The notes below the pieces were generated by a model. The model was not told the DNA's origin. It did no database searches and saw nothing but the letters and a program-made list of their open reading frames with translations. The translations under genes were made by a program, and so were the position numbers. From positions 2,418,001 through 2,482,000 of the forward strand of contig NZ_CP013377.1 of the NCBI RefSeq assembly GCF_001718415.1: 64,000 bases of DNA, given 5' to 3'. The stretch is from Burkholderia pseudomultivorans. Its GTDB lineage: Bacteria > Pseudomonadota > Gammaproteobacteria > Burkholderiales > Burkholderiaceae. This document shows, piece after piece, positions 9,761 to 18,760 of this stretch. Numbering within the stretch: position 1 is the stretch's first letter; every line of letters begins with the position of its first letter.

Positions 9761-11488
9761 ATGCTGACGCTCCTGCTGCGTGTCGTGAAGACCGACGATC
9801 GCGCGCAGCTCGCGCGCGCGCTCGGCTGGCTGTACGGCTTCGTGCGGCCGCACCGGCTCGCGATCGCGGGCCTGCTCGCGCTGTCCGCATGCGCATCGCT
9901 GCTCGCGCTCGCGCAGCCGTGGCTCACGAAGGAGCTGATCGACCGCGGGCTGGTCGGCAAGGACTTGCGGATGCTGGTCGCGATCGCGTGCGTGATGGTG
10001 CTGGCCGGATTCGCCGGCACGCTGCTCGGCGGCATCAACCGCTACCTGCATACGCGGCTGTCGGGCCGCGTGCTGTTCTCGCTGCGCAGCGCCGTCTATG
10101 CGCACCTGCAGCGCCTGTCGCCGTCGTTCTTCGGGCAGCGCCGCCTCGGCGACCTGCTGTCGCGCCTCGACGGCGACGTCGCCGAGATCCAGCGTTTCGC
10201 GCTCGATGCGCTGTTCTCCGCGGTGTCGAACGTGATCGGCCTGGCCGGCACGCTCGTGCTGCTCGTCACGCTGTCGTGGCAGCTGTCGCTGCTCGCGCTG
10301 CTGCTGATCCCGTTCGAGATCCTGTGGCTGCGCACGATGCGCCGCAAGGTCGAGCGCGACGCGCGCGCGGTGCGCGAAGGCGCGGCCGACGTGTCGTCGT
10401 TCCTCGTCGAGACGCTGCCCGCGATGAAGTTCATCCAGGCCGCCGGGCGGCAGCGCGCGGAACAGGCACGGCTCGACGGGCTCGGCGAGCGCTACATGCA
10501 GCGGCTGCTGAAGCTGCAGGTGACCGAGTTCGTCACGCAGTCGGTGCCGGGCACGCTGACGTCGCTGTCGCGCGCGGGCGCGTTCATCGTCGGCGGCTAC
10601 TGGGTGATCCGCGGCGACTGGCCGCTTGGCTCGCTGATCGCGTTCTCGAGCTATCTGGGGATGGCGATCGGCCCGGTGAAAAGCCTGCTCGGGCTGTACG
10701 TCGCGCTGCAGCGGATGACGGTCAGCCTCGGTCGCGTGATGGAACTGCAGCGCGCGCCGGTCGCCGTGCAGCCGCCGGCCGCGCCGCGCGAACTGCCCGC
10801 ACGCGGCGACCTCGAATTCGCCGACGTCTGGTTCGCGCACGACCAGCGCGAACAGCCCGTGCTGCAAGGCGTCGATGCGCGCGTGCCGGCCGGCAGCAAG
10901 GTCGCGCTGTCGGGGCTGTCGGGCAGCGGCAAATCGACGCTGATCGACCTGCTGCAACGCTTCTACGATCCGCAGCGCGGCAGCGTGCGGATCGGCGGCG
11001 TCGATCTGCGCGACGTCGATCTCGACGCGTTGCGCCGCCATGTCGCGGTAGTCAGCCAGGACATCGTGCTGTTTCGCGGCAGCCTCGCCGACAATATCCG
11101 CTACGCGGCGCCGCTCGCATCGCGCGACGACGTCGCGCAGGCCGCGCGCGTCGCGCGACTCGACGAACTGGTCGCGACGCTGCCGGGCGGCCTCGACGGC
11201 GCGGTGGGCGAGCGCGGCCAGCAGTTGTCGGGCGGGCAGAAACAGCGCATCGCGATCGCGCGCGCGCTGCTGCAGGCGCCGTCGATCCTCGTGCTCGACG
11301 AGGCGACGTCGGCCGTCGACGAGGCGACCGAGCGGCAGGTCATCGCGCAGATCGACATGTTGTTCGGCGACCGCACGCGCATCCTGATCAGCCATCGCGC
11401 ATCGACGCTTGCGGGCGTCGATCTCCATTTCGAGCTGCTGGACGGACGGCTCGCACGGCGCGCGCAGCGGGATCCCGCGCATGCATGA
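9761..11488 (+). CDS. qhpF: ABC exporter (fused TMD-NBD) for QHNDH gamma subunit
   Basis: A half-size ABC exporter of 575 residues. An N-terminal six-helix membrane domain occupies about 25-330. The ATPase domain has Walker A GLSGSGKST (about 384), signature LSGGQKQR (about 489) and Walker B ILVLDEAT (about 510). In known systems QhpF moves the crosslinked gamma subunit to the periplasm. The start ATG at 9761 is 40 bp after the regulator stop; its ribosome site is weak. The stop overlaps the qhpE start by 8 bp, so the two are coupled. It could be mistaken for a lipid A exporter, but the qhp context argues for peptide export. Confidence 0.9.
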   Translation: MLTLLLRVVKTDDRAQLARALGWLYGFVRPHRLAIAGLLALSACASLLALAQPWLTKELIDRGLVGKDLRMLVAIACVMVLAGFAGTLLGGINRYLHTRLSGRVLFSLRSAVYAHLQRLSPSFFGQRRLGDLLSRLDGDVAEIQRFALDALFSAVSNVIGLAGTLVLLVTLSWQLSLLALLLIPFEILWLRTMRRKVERDARAVREGAADVSSFLVETLPAMKFIQAAGRQRAEQARLDGLGERYMQRLLKLQVTEFVTQSVPGTLTSLSRAGAFIVGGYWVIRGDWPLGSLIAFSSYLGMAIGPVKSLLGLYVALQRMTVSLGRVMELQRAPVAVQPPAAPRELPARGDLEFADVWFAHDQREQPVLQGVDARVPAGSKVALSGLSGSGKSTLIDLLQRFYDPQRGSVRIGGVDLRDVDLDALRRHVAVVSQDIVLFRGSLADNIRYAAPLASRDDVAQAARVARLDELVATLPGGLDGAVGERGQQLSGGQKQRIAIARALLQAPSILVLDEATSAVDEATERQVIAQIDMLFGDRTRILISHRASTLAGVDLHFELLDGRLARRAQRDPAHA

Positions 11489-12197
11489 CGACATCGACCA
11501 TATCGACCATATCGACCGCGCGATTCGCGTCGGCGTCGTCGACAGCGGCTATCCGGCGTCGCTTGGCGCATGCGTGGTCGAGGCGCGACGCTTCGCGTTC
11601 GACGACGCGGGCACGCTGCAGGCGGGCGCCGTCGAAGCCGACCGGCTCGGCCACGGCAGCGCGGTGTGCACGACGATTGCGGCGGCCGCGCCCGACGCGC
11701 GCCTGCTCGTTGCGCAAGTCTTCGAAGCGCGCGGCGTGACGAGCGCCGCGCAGATCGCGCACGCGATCCGCTGGCTGCTGACGCGGCACGTGCACCTCAT
11801 CAACCTGAGTCTCGGCGTGCGCGCCGACCGCGACACGCTGCGCGAGGCCTGCGCGCAAGCCGTTGCGCAGCGCGTCGCCGTGTTCGCGTCGAGCCCCGCG
11901 CAGGGGATGCCGGTATTTCCCGCCAGCTACCCCGGCGTCGTGCGCGTGACCGGCGACGCACGCTGCGCGCCCGGCCAATGGTCGTGGCTCGACAGTGCGC
12001 AGGCCGATTTCGGCGCGCGCGTGTCGAGCGGCGCATCGCACGCGCCGGCCGGCGCCAGCATCGCGTGCGCGGCGCTCAGCGGCCACGCGGCCGGCTGGCT
12101 GTCGCGGCATCGCGAGGCCGATACCGCCGCGCTGCTCGATCACCTGCGCGCGAACGCCGCCTACGTCGGCGTCGAGCGGCGCAGCTGCGCGTCATGA
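11481..12197 (+). CDS. qhpE: Subtilisin-like leader peptidase QhpE
   Basis: A short S8-family serine protease (238 residues, no signal peptide) that in known systems removes the 28-residue leader from the crosslinked gamma subunit. The triad is visible as D21 (VGVVDSG), H58 (GHGSAV) and S193 (GASIACA). The oxyanion-hole region has NLSLG at 108-112. The first residues include a short DIDHIDHID run from a small in-frame repeat. The start ATG lies inside the qhpF stop region and the stop overlaps the qhpG ATG (ATGA), so qhpF-E-G form a coupled unit. Protease and exporter order matches the published cluster. Confidence 0.92.
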   Translation: MHDDIDHIDHIDRAIRVGVVDSGYPASLGACVVEARRFAFDDAGTLQAGAVEADRLGHGSAVCTTIAAAAPDARLLVAQVFEARGVTSAAQIAHAIRWLLTRHVHLINLSLGVRADRDTLREACAQAVAQRVAVFASSPAQGMPVFPASYPGVVRVTGDARCAPGQWSWLDSAQADFGARVSSGASHAPAGASIACAALSGHAAGWLSRHREADTAALLDHLRANAAYVGVERRSCAS

Positions 12198-13510
12198 GCC
12201 GCGCGCCGATCGTCGTGCTCGGCGCGGGGCCGGCGGGCGCCGCCGCCGCGCTCGGCCTCGCCCGGCTCGGCTATCCGGTCAGGGTCGTCAGCGAATGGCG
12301 GCGTTTCGATGCGGTCGAAGGCGTGTCCGCGCGCGTGCTGCAAGGGCTGCGCCATGCCGGGCTCGCGCAGGCGGCCGACTGCGCGCTGCCGCCGTGCGCG
12401 CGCATCACGCGCTGGAACGGCGACACGCGCACGCTGAACCACGAACACCTGATCGAGCGCCGCCGCTTCGATGCGGCGCTGCGCCGCGATCTCGCCGAGG
12501 CGGGCGTCGCCGTCGTGGAAGCGACCGTCCGTGCGGTGCAGCCGGACGGCGACGGCCACGCGATCCGCATCGACACGCCGGGCGGCGCCGACACGCTGCG
12601 TGCGGCCTTCGTCGTCGAGGCGCGCGGCCGGCTCGCGCCGCTCGCGCGCGACGCCACGCGCGGGCCGCAGACGCTCAGCCTGCTGAGCGCATGGCAAGGC
12701 GCACCGGGCGACGCGGCGTCCGCCGTCGAGAGCCTGCCCGACGGCTGGGCGTGGATGGCGCGGCTGCCCGACGGGCGGTGCTACTGGCAGGTGACGCTCG
12801 ATGTCGCCAGCACGACGCTGCCGCCGCGCGACGCGTTGCCCGCATGGTGCGCGGCGCGGCGCCACACGCCGCTCGCGCGCGATTTCTTCGGCGACTGCGC
12901 CGCCGCCGAGGCGCGCGTGTTTGCGCGCACCAGCAGCGCGACGCTCTGCGCCGACACGGGCGGAGCGAACTGGCTGCGCGTCGGCGACGCGGCGATGGCC
13001 GTCGATCCGCTGTCGGGCAACGGCATCTTCCAGTCGTTGTCGTCCGCGCTGCAGGCGCCGGCCGTGATCCACACGCTGCTTGCGCATCCCGATCGCGCCG
13101 CGCTGGCGCTGCGCTTTCACCAGCGCCGCATCGGCACGCTGTTCACGCGCTTCGCGCGCATCGGCCGCGACTTCCACGCACTCGAAACGCAGTGGCCCGA
13201 CCGGCCGTTCTGGCACGCGCGCCGCAGCTGGCCCGACGACGTGCCGTCGCATCGCGCGCCCGACTTCGATGCGCTCGCGATCGAGCGCGCGCCCGTGATC
13301 GACGGCGACACGATCGCCGAGGCCGAGGTCGTGACGAGCCCCGACCAGCCGCTCGGCATCTGGCATCTGCAAGGGATTCCGCTCGCGCCGATCGTCGCAG
13401 CGCTGCGCGCACGGCCCGCGGCGCAGGTGCTGGCAACGCTCGCGCCGCCGCAGGCCGCGCTCGTGCGCCGGTGGCTCGAAACCCAGGGTTATCCGTTCGC
13501 GCGCGCGTGA
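12194..13510 (+). CDS. qhpG: FAD-dependent monooxygenase QhpG
   Basis: A 438-residue flavoprotein monooxygenase. In the Paracoccus system QhpG dihydroxylates the gamma-subunit tryptophan, starting CTQ formation. The FAD Rossmann motif VVLGAGPAGAAAAL lies at 7-20. The second FAD motif reads WLRVGDAAMAVDPLSGNGI near 258-276, the GD/DP signature of tryptophan-halogenase-like monooxygenases. The ATG overlaps the qhpE stop by 4 bp. No other gene follows for over 300 bp, so this ends the maturation operon. Naming rests on domain type plus a complete set of neighbours. Confidence 0.92.
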   Translation: MSRAPIVVLGAGPAGAAAALGLARLGYPVRVVSEWRRFDAVEGVSARVLQGLRHAGLAQAADCALPPCARITRWNGDTRTLNHEHLIERRRFDAALRRDLAEAGVAVVEATVRAVQPDGDGHAIRIDTPGGADTLRAAFVVEARGRLAPLARDATRGPQTLSLLSAWQGAPGDAASAVESLPDGWAWMARLPDGRCYWQVTLDVASTTLPPRDALPAWCAARRHTPLARDFFGDCAAAEARVFARTSSATLCADTGGANWLRVGDAAMAVDPLSGNGIFQSLSSALQAPAVIHTLLAHPDRAALALRFHQRRIGTLFTRFARIGRDFHALETQWPDRPFWHARRSWPDDVPSHRAPDFDALAIERAPVIDGDTIAEAEVVTSPDQPLGIWHLQGIPLAPIVAALRARPAAQVLATLAPPQAALVRRWLETQGYPFARA

Positions 13511-13611
13511 CGCGCGGCGTTCCGGCTCCCCTCTTCCCCGTTCTCCGTTCCGCTCGCACTGCCCGACGCGCAGGTCCCGCGCCTGTCGCGCGGGCGTTCG
13601 CGCGCGCTCCC

Positions 13612-13626
13612 GTCTCAACTTGAGAC
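13612..13626. promoter_or_regulatory. Palindromic candidate enhancer site, second copy
   Basis: GTCTCAACTTGAGAC has perfect 7 bp arms around a central C. It shares TCTCA-N3-TGAGA with the site at 5764-5776. Finding it upstream of another sigma-54-type promoter suggests that one activator serves both loci. Confidence 0.6.
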
Positions 13627-13746
13627 TTGCCATGCGACACGCAATGCGAATTGCTACGCCGCTTGCGCGGGATCAAGCATCGCCCGAGCGCGCTCGCCGA
13701 ATGAAATGGAACGCCGACGGTGCATGCCGGTCTTGAAAGGGCGGAT

Positions 13747-13760
13747 GGCATGCCATCTGC
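13747..13760 (+). promoter_or_regulatory. Sigma-54 promoter of the porin gene
   Basis: The sequence TGGCATGCCATCTGCTT has GG at 13747-13748 and GC at 13759-13760, ten bases apart. The predicted start near 13772 leaves a leader of about 60 bases before the ATG at 13833. Confidence 0.7.
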
Positions 13761-13832
13761 TTATCGAAGGTCACGGACCGCACATGCCGTGCGCCGGACC
13801 ATCGACCGTTTCACTTGCGAGCCCGTACCCAT

Positions 13833-14972
13833 ATGAAGAAAACCTCCATCGTCCTGTCGGCAGGATTCCTGATCGGTTGCGCGAACGCGCATGCGCAAAG
13901 CTCGGTGCTGCTGTTCGGCGTCCTCGACGAAGGCATCAACTACACGAACAACGTCGGCGGCAAGTCGTCGTGGCAGATGGCGAGCGGCGATCTGTCGACG
14001 AGCCGCTGGGGCATCAAGGGCAACGAGGATCTCGGCGGCGGACTGCATGCGATCTTCGATCTCGAGAGCGGCTTCGCCATCGAAAGCGGCCAGCTCGGCT
14101 ACGGCGGCCGCCTGTTCGGCTTCCAGTCCTACGTCGGCCTGCAGTCGGACCGTCTCGGCACGCTGACGCTCGGCCGCCAGTTCGACAGCGTCTCCGACAC
14201 GATCGGGCCGCTGACCGCGAACGGCAGCTGGGCCGGCTTCCTGTTCTCGCATCCGCTCGACAACGACAACACCGACGCGTCGTTCCACTCGAACAACGCG
14301 GTGAAATACACGAGCCCGACGATCGCCGGCCTGTCCGGCACCGTGATGATCGGGCTCAGCAACGCCGCCGGCGGCTTCACGCAGAACCGCATGCTCGGCG
14401 TCGGCCTGAACTACACGTACCGGACGCTGTCGGTCGCCGCCGTCTACGAAAACCTGTCGAACCCCGGCACGACGACGGGCGGCGCGCTGACGCCCGACGA
14501 CACCGGCTTCGTCGCCGGCAACCAGAAGATCTACGGGATCGGCATGAACTACGGGATCGGGCCCGCGACGCTCGGCGCGGTCTATTCGCACGTGAACGTC
14601 GGCCGGCCCGACGCGTCGCTGTACGCGGGCGACCTCGGCCTGGCGAACGCGCGGCTCACGTTCGACAACCTCGAGGTCAACGCGAAGTACAGCATCACGC
14701 CGGTGCTGATGGTCGGCGGAATGTACACGTACACGCGCGGCGGGCTCGACCGGGCCGGCGCGAAGTCGTCGCTGCACTGGAACCAGTTCGGCGCGATCGC
14801 GCAGTACTCGCTGTCGAAGCGCACGTCGGTCTATACGCAGGTCGCGTATCAGCAGGTGGGCGGCAGCGCGACCGGCACGCCGCTCGACGGCGCACTCGTG
14901 CCCGGGTCGCCCGGCGCGTCGTCGAACGGGCACCAGATCGTCGGACGCGTCGCGCTGAATCACGCGTTCTGA
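13833..14972 (+). CDS. Outer-membrane porin linked to the qhp cluster
   Basis: A trimeric general porin of the Burkholderia/Bordetella OmpC-like family, 379 residues. The signal peptide starts MKKTSIVLSAGFLIG and is cleaved after AHA, before QSSVLLFG. Characteristic segments are RWGIKGNEDLGGG, LTLGRQFD and a C-terminal strand ending VGRVALNHAF with the expected terminal Phe. I chose ATG 13833 over the in-frame upstream GTG/ATG because it gives a normal signal peptide. It probably admits the amine substrate, inferred from the shared palindrome and sigma-54 promoter. Its real permeability is unknown. Confidence 0.93.
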   Translation: MKKTSIVLSAGFLIGCANAHAQSSVLLFGVLDEGINYTNNVGGKSSWQMASGDLSTSRWGIKGNEDLGGGLHAIFDLESGFAIESGQLGYGGRLFGFQSYVGLQSDRLGTLTLGRQFDSVSDTIGPLTANGSWAGFLFSHPLDNDNTDASFHSNNAVKYTSPTIAGLSGTVMIGLSNAAGGFTQNRMLGVGLNYTYRTLSVAAVYENLSNPGTTTGGALTPDDTGFVAGNQKIYGIGMNYGIGPATLGAVYSHVNVGRPDASLYAGDLGLANARLTFDNLEVNAKYSITPVLMVGGMYTYTRGGLDRAGAKSSLHWNQFGAIAQYSLSKRTSVYTQVAYQQVGGSATGTPLDGALVPGSPGASSNGHQIVGRVALNHAF

Positions 14973-14997
14973 CGAACGGCGGCGCGACGCGCGACGA

Positions 14998-15201
14998 TCA
15001 GAACCCCTGCATCGTCACCGTCGGATCGACGACCAGATGCACGACGCCGTAGATCGCCGCGCCGACGACCAGCGCCAGGATGATCGCGACGAACGGCAGC
15101 AGCGTGAAGTTGACGTTCGCGAGATCGGCTGCGTGCGCCTTGCTGTTGCGCACCCCGAAGAAACTCCACAGAACCAGGCGGATCATGCCGAGCAGCTTCA
15201 T
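14998..15201 (-). CDS. DUF2970 small membrane protein
   Basis: A 67-residue protein with the DUF2970 layout: an amphipathic N-terminus (RLVLWSFFGVRNSKAH) and one transmembrane helix (about 33-55). The ATG follows AGGAGCACAACC. Its function is unknown. It is convergent with the porin gene, 25 bp apart. Confidence 0.85.
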   Translation of the reverse strand: MKLLGMIRLVLWSFFGVRNSKAHAADLANVNFTLLPFVAIILALVVGAAIYGVVHLVVDPTVTMQGF

Positions 15202-15329
15202 GGTTGTGCTCCTTTCATCTATCGGTTGACGCTATCGTCGTTCCGAGCGGCATCCGAAAAAAGAAGCAGTTGCGCGCGATTTTCGCGCAGCACGCGGACT
15301 GCGGCAGCATGTCGCAGCCCGCAGTGAAG

Positions 15330-16292
15330 TCAGGCGAATTGCGGCGCCCGCTCGACCGCCGACCAGCGAAACGGCAGCACGGCCGGGCTGCGCCGCACTT
15401 CCTGCAGGTGAAAACGCACGACGCGCTGCGCGCCGGCGAACGATTCGACCAGCGGCCCGTCCCAGACGATCTCCGCGCGCGCGGCGACATGCAGCAGGTC
15501 GCCGCGCTCGAAATCGACGAACAGCAGCCCCGCGCGCGGATCGAGCTGCAGATTGCCGAGCGTGTTGAACAGCCGGTTGCCGCTGAAATCCGGCGTCGTC
15601 AGCGTGCGCGCATCGTCGACCCGCACGAAGCCGGGCATCCCGCCGCGATGCGACACGTCCGCGCCGCGCGCGACGCCGGCGTCCGCCGATCCGTTGGCGC
15701 TGGCGACGAAGAACGTGTCGGCTCCGGCAAGCAGCGCGACATCGGCGTCGCCCAGCCGGTCCGATCGCTGCGGCGCCGACTGCGCGGCGGCGTCGCGCGG
15801 CGCGAAGGTCGGCGTGCGCGCCTGGATGTATTTCGCGCAATTGCCGAAGCTTTGCTCGACGACGACCGTCAGCGCGTCGCCGTCGACCGCCTGCACGACG
15901 CCATTGACGCGATTGCGCCGGCGCGTGCCGAACTCGATGCCGAGCCCGCCGAGCAGCGCGCCCGGCCGCCACGCACCGGCCAGCGGATCGCCCGGCAGCG
16001 CATGTCCGGCGATCCGCAGCGTGCGCGCATCGGGCGACGACACGAATCCCGGCTCGCCGACGCGCAGCGTCGCCCACGGCTGGCCATCGTCGTCGACGCC
16101 GCCGAGCACGAAGAACGGCAGTTGCGCATGGAACGCGCGGTGCTGGTCCGGCATGAAGCGCCGAATGCCGCGCAGGCCGACCGCGCTCGCGGCGTCGATC
16201 ACGCCCGCGCGCTGCTGCACGGCGAGTTCGCCCGCATGGAACGGCGAGCTGGCAAGCTCCCAGCCCGGTATCGCGGCGCTCGGCGGTCTCAT
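15330..16292 (-). CDS. Pyridoxamine 5'-phosphate oxidase family (FMN-binding split barrel) protein
   Basis: A 320-residue protein with two split-barrel-like halves. The N-terminal half has MPDQHRAFHAQLPFFVLGG and the central SFGNCAKYIQAR motif common in this flavin-reductase/pyridoxamine-oxidase-like group. The second half contains GNRLFNTLGNLQLDPRAGLL. ATG 16292 follows GGGAGAACGAA. It lies 25 bp downstream of the glutathione transferase gene on the same strand, probably co-transcribed, which suggests a detoxification role. The substrate is unknown. Confidence 0.82.
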   Translation of the reverse strand: MRPPSAAIPGWELASSPFHAGELAVQQRAGVIDAASAVGLRGIRRFMPDQHRAFHAQLPFFVLGGVDDDGQPWATLRVGEPGFVSSPDARTLRIAGHALPGDPLAGAWRPGALLGGLGIEFGTRRRNRVNGVVQAVDGDALTVVVEQSFGNCAKYIQARTPTFAPRDAAAQSAPQRSDRLGDADVALLAGADTFFVASANGSADAGVARGADVSHRGGMPGFVRVDDARTLTTPDFSGNRLFNTLGNLQLDPRAGLLFVDFERGDLLHVAARAEIVWDGPLVESFAGAQRVVRFHLQEVRRSPAVLPFRWSAVERAPQFA

Positions 16293-16317
16293 TTCGTTCT
16301 CCCGAAACGAAGGGTCA

Positions 16318-17022
16318 TCACGCGGCCAGCAGCCCCGCGCGCGTCGGCTGCATGCCGACGAAGCCCGGCAGCGCCTCGATGCGTGCGAGCCACGCGCGCA
16401 GGTGCGGATACGCATCAAGCGACACGCCGCCTTCCGGCGCATGCGCGATGTACGTGTAGGCGGCGATATCGGCGATCGTCGGCCGCGCGCCGGCGGCGAA
16501 CGGCTTGCCGGCCAGTTCGCGGTCGATCACGTCGAGCAGCTTCGCGGCCGTGCGCTTGGCCGCGTCGTGGTCGAGCGCCGCGCCGAACACCGTCACGAGC
16601 CGCGCCGCCGCGGGCCCCGACGCGATCGGCCCGGCCGCGAACGACAGCCAGCGCTGCACCGCAGCCGCGCCCGCTGCATCGTCGGGCAGCCAGTGCGCGT
16701 CGCCGTAGCGCTTCGCGAGATAGACGAGGATCGCGTTCGAGTCGGCGAGCACGATACCGCCGTCGTCGATCACCGGCACCTGCCCGAGCGGATTGAGCGC
16801 GAGAAAGGCCGGTTCGCGCTGCGCGCCGGCCGCGAGATCGACGTCGATCGTCTCGAACGGCAGGCCGAGCAAGGACAGGAACAGGCGGACCCGATGCGCA
16901 TGCCCCGACAACGGGAACGAATAGACGCGAATCGGGGCGACGGGCATACCGGCGACGGGCCTACCGGCGACGGGCATACCGGCGACGGGCATACCGGCTT
17001 CGGGCTTGCTGGCGGCGGACAT
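16318..17022 (-). CDS. Glutathione S-transferase with N-terminal pentapeptide repeat
   Basis: A 234-residue protein. The GST N-terminal thioredoxin fold begins at about residue 32 ([20 protein letters not shown]) with the cis-proline segment GQVPVIDDG and [12 protein letters not shown] glutathione contacts. The all-helical C-terminal domain follows ([13 protein letters not shown]). Ahead of the fold is a run of [10 protein letters not shown] pentapeptides encoded by a 15 bp minisatellite. The ATG at 17022 follows GGAG with 7 base spacing; a GTG two codons upstream is an alternative. The divergent LysR gene at 17149 probably controls it. Confidence 0.88.
   Translation of the reverse strand: MSAASKPEAGMPVAGMPVAGRPVAGMPVAPIRVYSFPLSGHAHRVRLFLSLLGLPFETIDVDLAAGAQREPAFLALNPLGQVPVIDDGGIVLADSNAILVYLAKRYGDAHWLPDDAAGAAAVQRWLSFAAGPIASGPAAARLVTVFGAALDHDAAKRTAAKLLDVIDRELAGKPFAAGARPTIADIAAYTYIAHAPEGGVSLDAYPHLRAWLARIEALPGFVGMQPTRAGLLAA
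16939..16998. repeat. 15 bp minisatellite inside the GST gene
   Basis: About four tandem copies of a 15 bp unit close to CGACGGGCATACCGG, one with a cctacc variant. Because 15 is a multiple of three, copy changes keep the frame and would only lengthen or shorten the protein's N-terminal tail. Confidence 0.85.
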
Positions 17023-17105
17023 GAACACACTCCACTATCACGCGCCGCCGGAAATCGGCGACGAACGGCATCAGCGTAGCGCGCGCCGTTCGCACGCAGA
17101 AGAGC

Positions 17106-17126
17106 GATAATCGCGGAAACATTATC
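17106..17126. promoter_or_regulatory. Candidate LysR operator
   Basis: GATAAT-N9-ATTATC is a perfect 6+6 inverted repeat in an otherwise GC-rich 126 bp divergent gap between the GST and LysR genes. It lies about 22 bp before the LysR ATG. The size and dyad fit a LysR recognition site that could control both directions. Confidence 0.55.
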
Positions 17127-17148
17127 CTTTCCGACAGGACAATCGACG

Positions 17149-18099
17149 ATGGCCGATCTGCGCAACGTGAACCTGAACCGGCTGGCGATCTTCGTCGCGG
17201 TGGTCGACGCCGGTTCGCTGACCGCCGCGGCCGAGCGGCTCGGCCTCGCGAAGACGGTCGTCAGCACGCACATGCAGCGCCTCGAATCGGAGGTCGGCGC
17301 GAACCTGCTGGTGCGCACGACGCGCCGGCTGAGCGTGACCGATGCGGGGCGCGCGTTCTACGACGCGTGCCGCGACATCGTGCGGGCGACCGAACACGCG
17401 CTCGACGCGGTGTCGTCCGGCACGGGCGTGCTGCGCGGCACCTTGCGCGTCAGCGTGCCGATCGACTATGGCGCGCAGGTCGTCGCGGCCGCAATCGTCG
17501 CGCTGCGCGACGCGCATCCGGCGCTCGACGTCGAACTGGTCGCGAACGATCGCGTCGTCGATCTGGTCGCGGAGAATCTCGACGTCGCGATCCGCATCGG
17601 CCGCCTCGCGGATTCGAACTACCGCGCAGTGCAGCTCGGCACCTACGAGAAATGGCTGGTCGCGAGCCCGGCGTTCGTCGCGCGCCACGGGCTGCCGAAA
17701 GACCCGTCGGCGCTGGCGGCACTGCCGTTCGTGATGTTGTCGTCGCTGCCGCGCCCGCATACGCTCGAACTCGAGCACACGCGCGGCGGCAGCGCGTCCG
17801 TGCGCTGCGTCGCGCCGGTCGTGTCGAATACCGCGACCGCGTGCCGCGCGATCGTGCTCGCGGGCGGAGGCTTCGGGCTGCTGACGGATTTCTCGATCGC
17901 GGACGACGTCGCGGCCGGCCGGCTCGTGCGGCTGCTGCCCGCATGGCGCTCGGCGCCCGCCGGCATCCACGCGGTGTTTCCGTCGACGCGGCTGCCGTCG
18001 CCGAAGGTGCGCGCGTTCGTCGACGCGATGAAGGCGCGGATCGGCGAGATGCCGGTGCGCGCCGGCCGGCCAGCGCGCAAGACCTCCCGCAGCGCTTGA
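17149..18099 (+). CDS. LysR-family transcriptional regulator
   Basis: A 316-residue LysR regulator. The winged helix-turn-helix occupies about 10-65 (FVAVVDAGSLTAAAERLGLAK then VVSTHMQRLESEVG). The co-inducer domain has the CrgA-like features VPIDYG and IRIGRLADSNY. It is divergent from the GST gene. The likely target is the GST and split-barrel operon, inferred from position and the dyad at 17106-17126. The effector is unknown. Confidence 0.92.
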   Translation: MADLRNVNLNRLAIFVAVVDAGSLTAAAERLGLAKTVVSTHMQRLESEVGANLLVRTTRRLSVTDAGRAFYDACRDIVRATEHALDAVSSGTGVLRGTLRVSVPIDYGAQVVAAAIVALRDAHPALDVELVANDRVVDLVAENLDVAIRIGRLADSNYRAVQLGTYEKWLVASPAFVARHGLPKDPSALAALPFVMLSSLPRPHTLELEHTRGGSASVRCVAPVVSNTATACRAIVLAGGGFGLLTDFSIADDVAAGRLVRLLPAWRSAPAGIHAVFPSTRLPSPKVRAFVDAMKARIGEMPVRAGRPARKTSRSA

Positions 18100-18130
18100 G
18101 CCCGCGCGCCGGCCGCGCGTCGCAGCGGCC

Positions 18131-18760
18131 CTACGCGAGCCCGTTGCTGACCGCGTAATGAAACAGCTCGGCATCGCTGTTGATGCCGAGCTTGTCCATC
18201 GCATTGTGCTTGTGGGTGCTGATCGTCTTGATGCTGCGATCGAAGTGCAGCGCGATGTCCGTCATCGTCATGCCGTTCGCGCACAGGCGCACGATCTCGA
18301 TTTCGCGCGGACTGAGCGGACGCGCGCCGTCCGCATCGACTGCCGCCGAGTAAGTCGCGTGCACCGACGCAGTCGAATAGCTGCGCCCGCGATACGCGGC
18401 CATGATCGCGCGCGGCAGCTCGCCCAGGTCGCTGCGCTTGCCGACCACGGCCAGCGCGCCGGCATCGCGGATATGCTGCAGCAGCGCGGGATTGTCGAGC
18501 ATCGTCAGCACGACGAGCCGCACCTGCGGAAACGCCGCGCGAATCGCCTCGAGCATCAGCAGGCCGTCCGCATGCCGATGTCCCGGCATCGCGAAATCGG
18601 TCACCACCACGTCGCAGCACGTGCGCGCCAGACAGTCGAGCAGCGCGCCCGGCTCGCCCGCCTCGTCGACCACGATCAGATCCGGCGCCCCGGAAAGCAC
18701 CTGACGAATCCCCAGCACCGTCAACGGATGATCATCCGCTATCACAACCCGCACGCTCAC
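18131..18760 (-). CDS. NarL/FixJ-type response regulator
   Basis: A 209-residue two-domain response regulator. The receiver has acidic residues in VVIADDHP, a phospho-acceptor aspartate in VVVTDFAMPG (about residue 52) and the K of VVGKRSDL. The LuxR-type helix-turn-helix reads SPREIEIVRLCANGMT through ISTHKHNAMDKLG. The GTG start overlaps the kinase stop by 4 bp (GTGA), so it is translationally coupled to the hybrid kinase at 18757. It is the BvgA/RcsB-like output. The likely target is the upstream pilus operon, an inference from arrangement. Confidence 0.93.
   Translation of the reverse strand: MSVRVVIADDHPLTVLGIRQVLSGAPDLIVVDEAGEPGALLDCLARTCCDVVVTDFAMPGHRHADGLLMLEAIRAAFPQVRLVVLTMLDNPALLQHIRDAGALAVVGKRSDLGELPRAIMAAYRGRSYSTASVHATYSAAVDADGARPLSPREIEIVRLCANGMTMTDIALHFDRSIKTISTHKHNAMDKLGINSDAELFHYAVSNGLA

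Larger units (their letters stand above)
13511..13832 (+). promoter_or_regulatory. Control region upstream of the qhp-linked porin
   Basis: A 322 bp gap. It contains a 15 bp palindrome GTCTCAACTTGAGAC (13612-13626) and a sigma-54-like promoter (13747-13760). CGCAC-N5-GTGCG follows at 13779-13793. The palindrome is about 140 bp upstream of the promoter, mirroring the arrangement before the aldehyde dehydrogenase gene. Confidence 0.65.

Noticed and set aside
11488..11520. CATATCGAC short direct repeats as a regulatory iteron
   Set aside because: They lie within the qhpE coding start and encode an in-frame HID repeat; too short and too few to claim a binding array.
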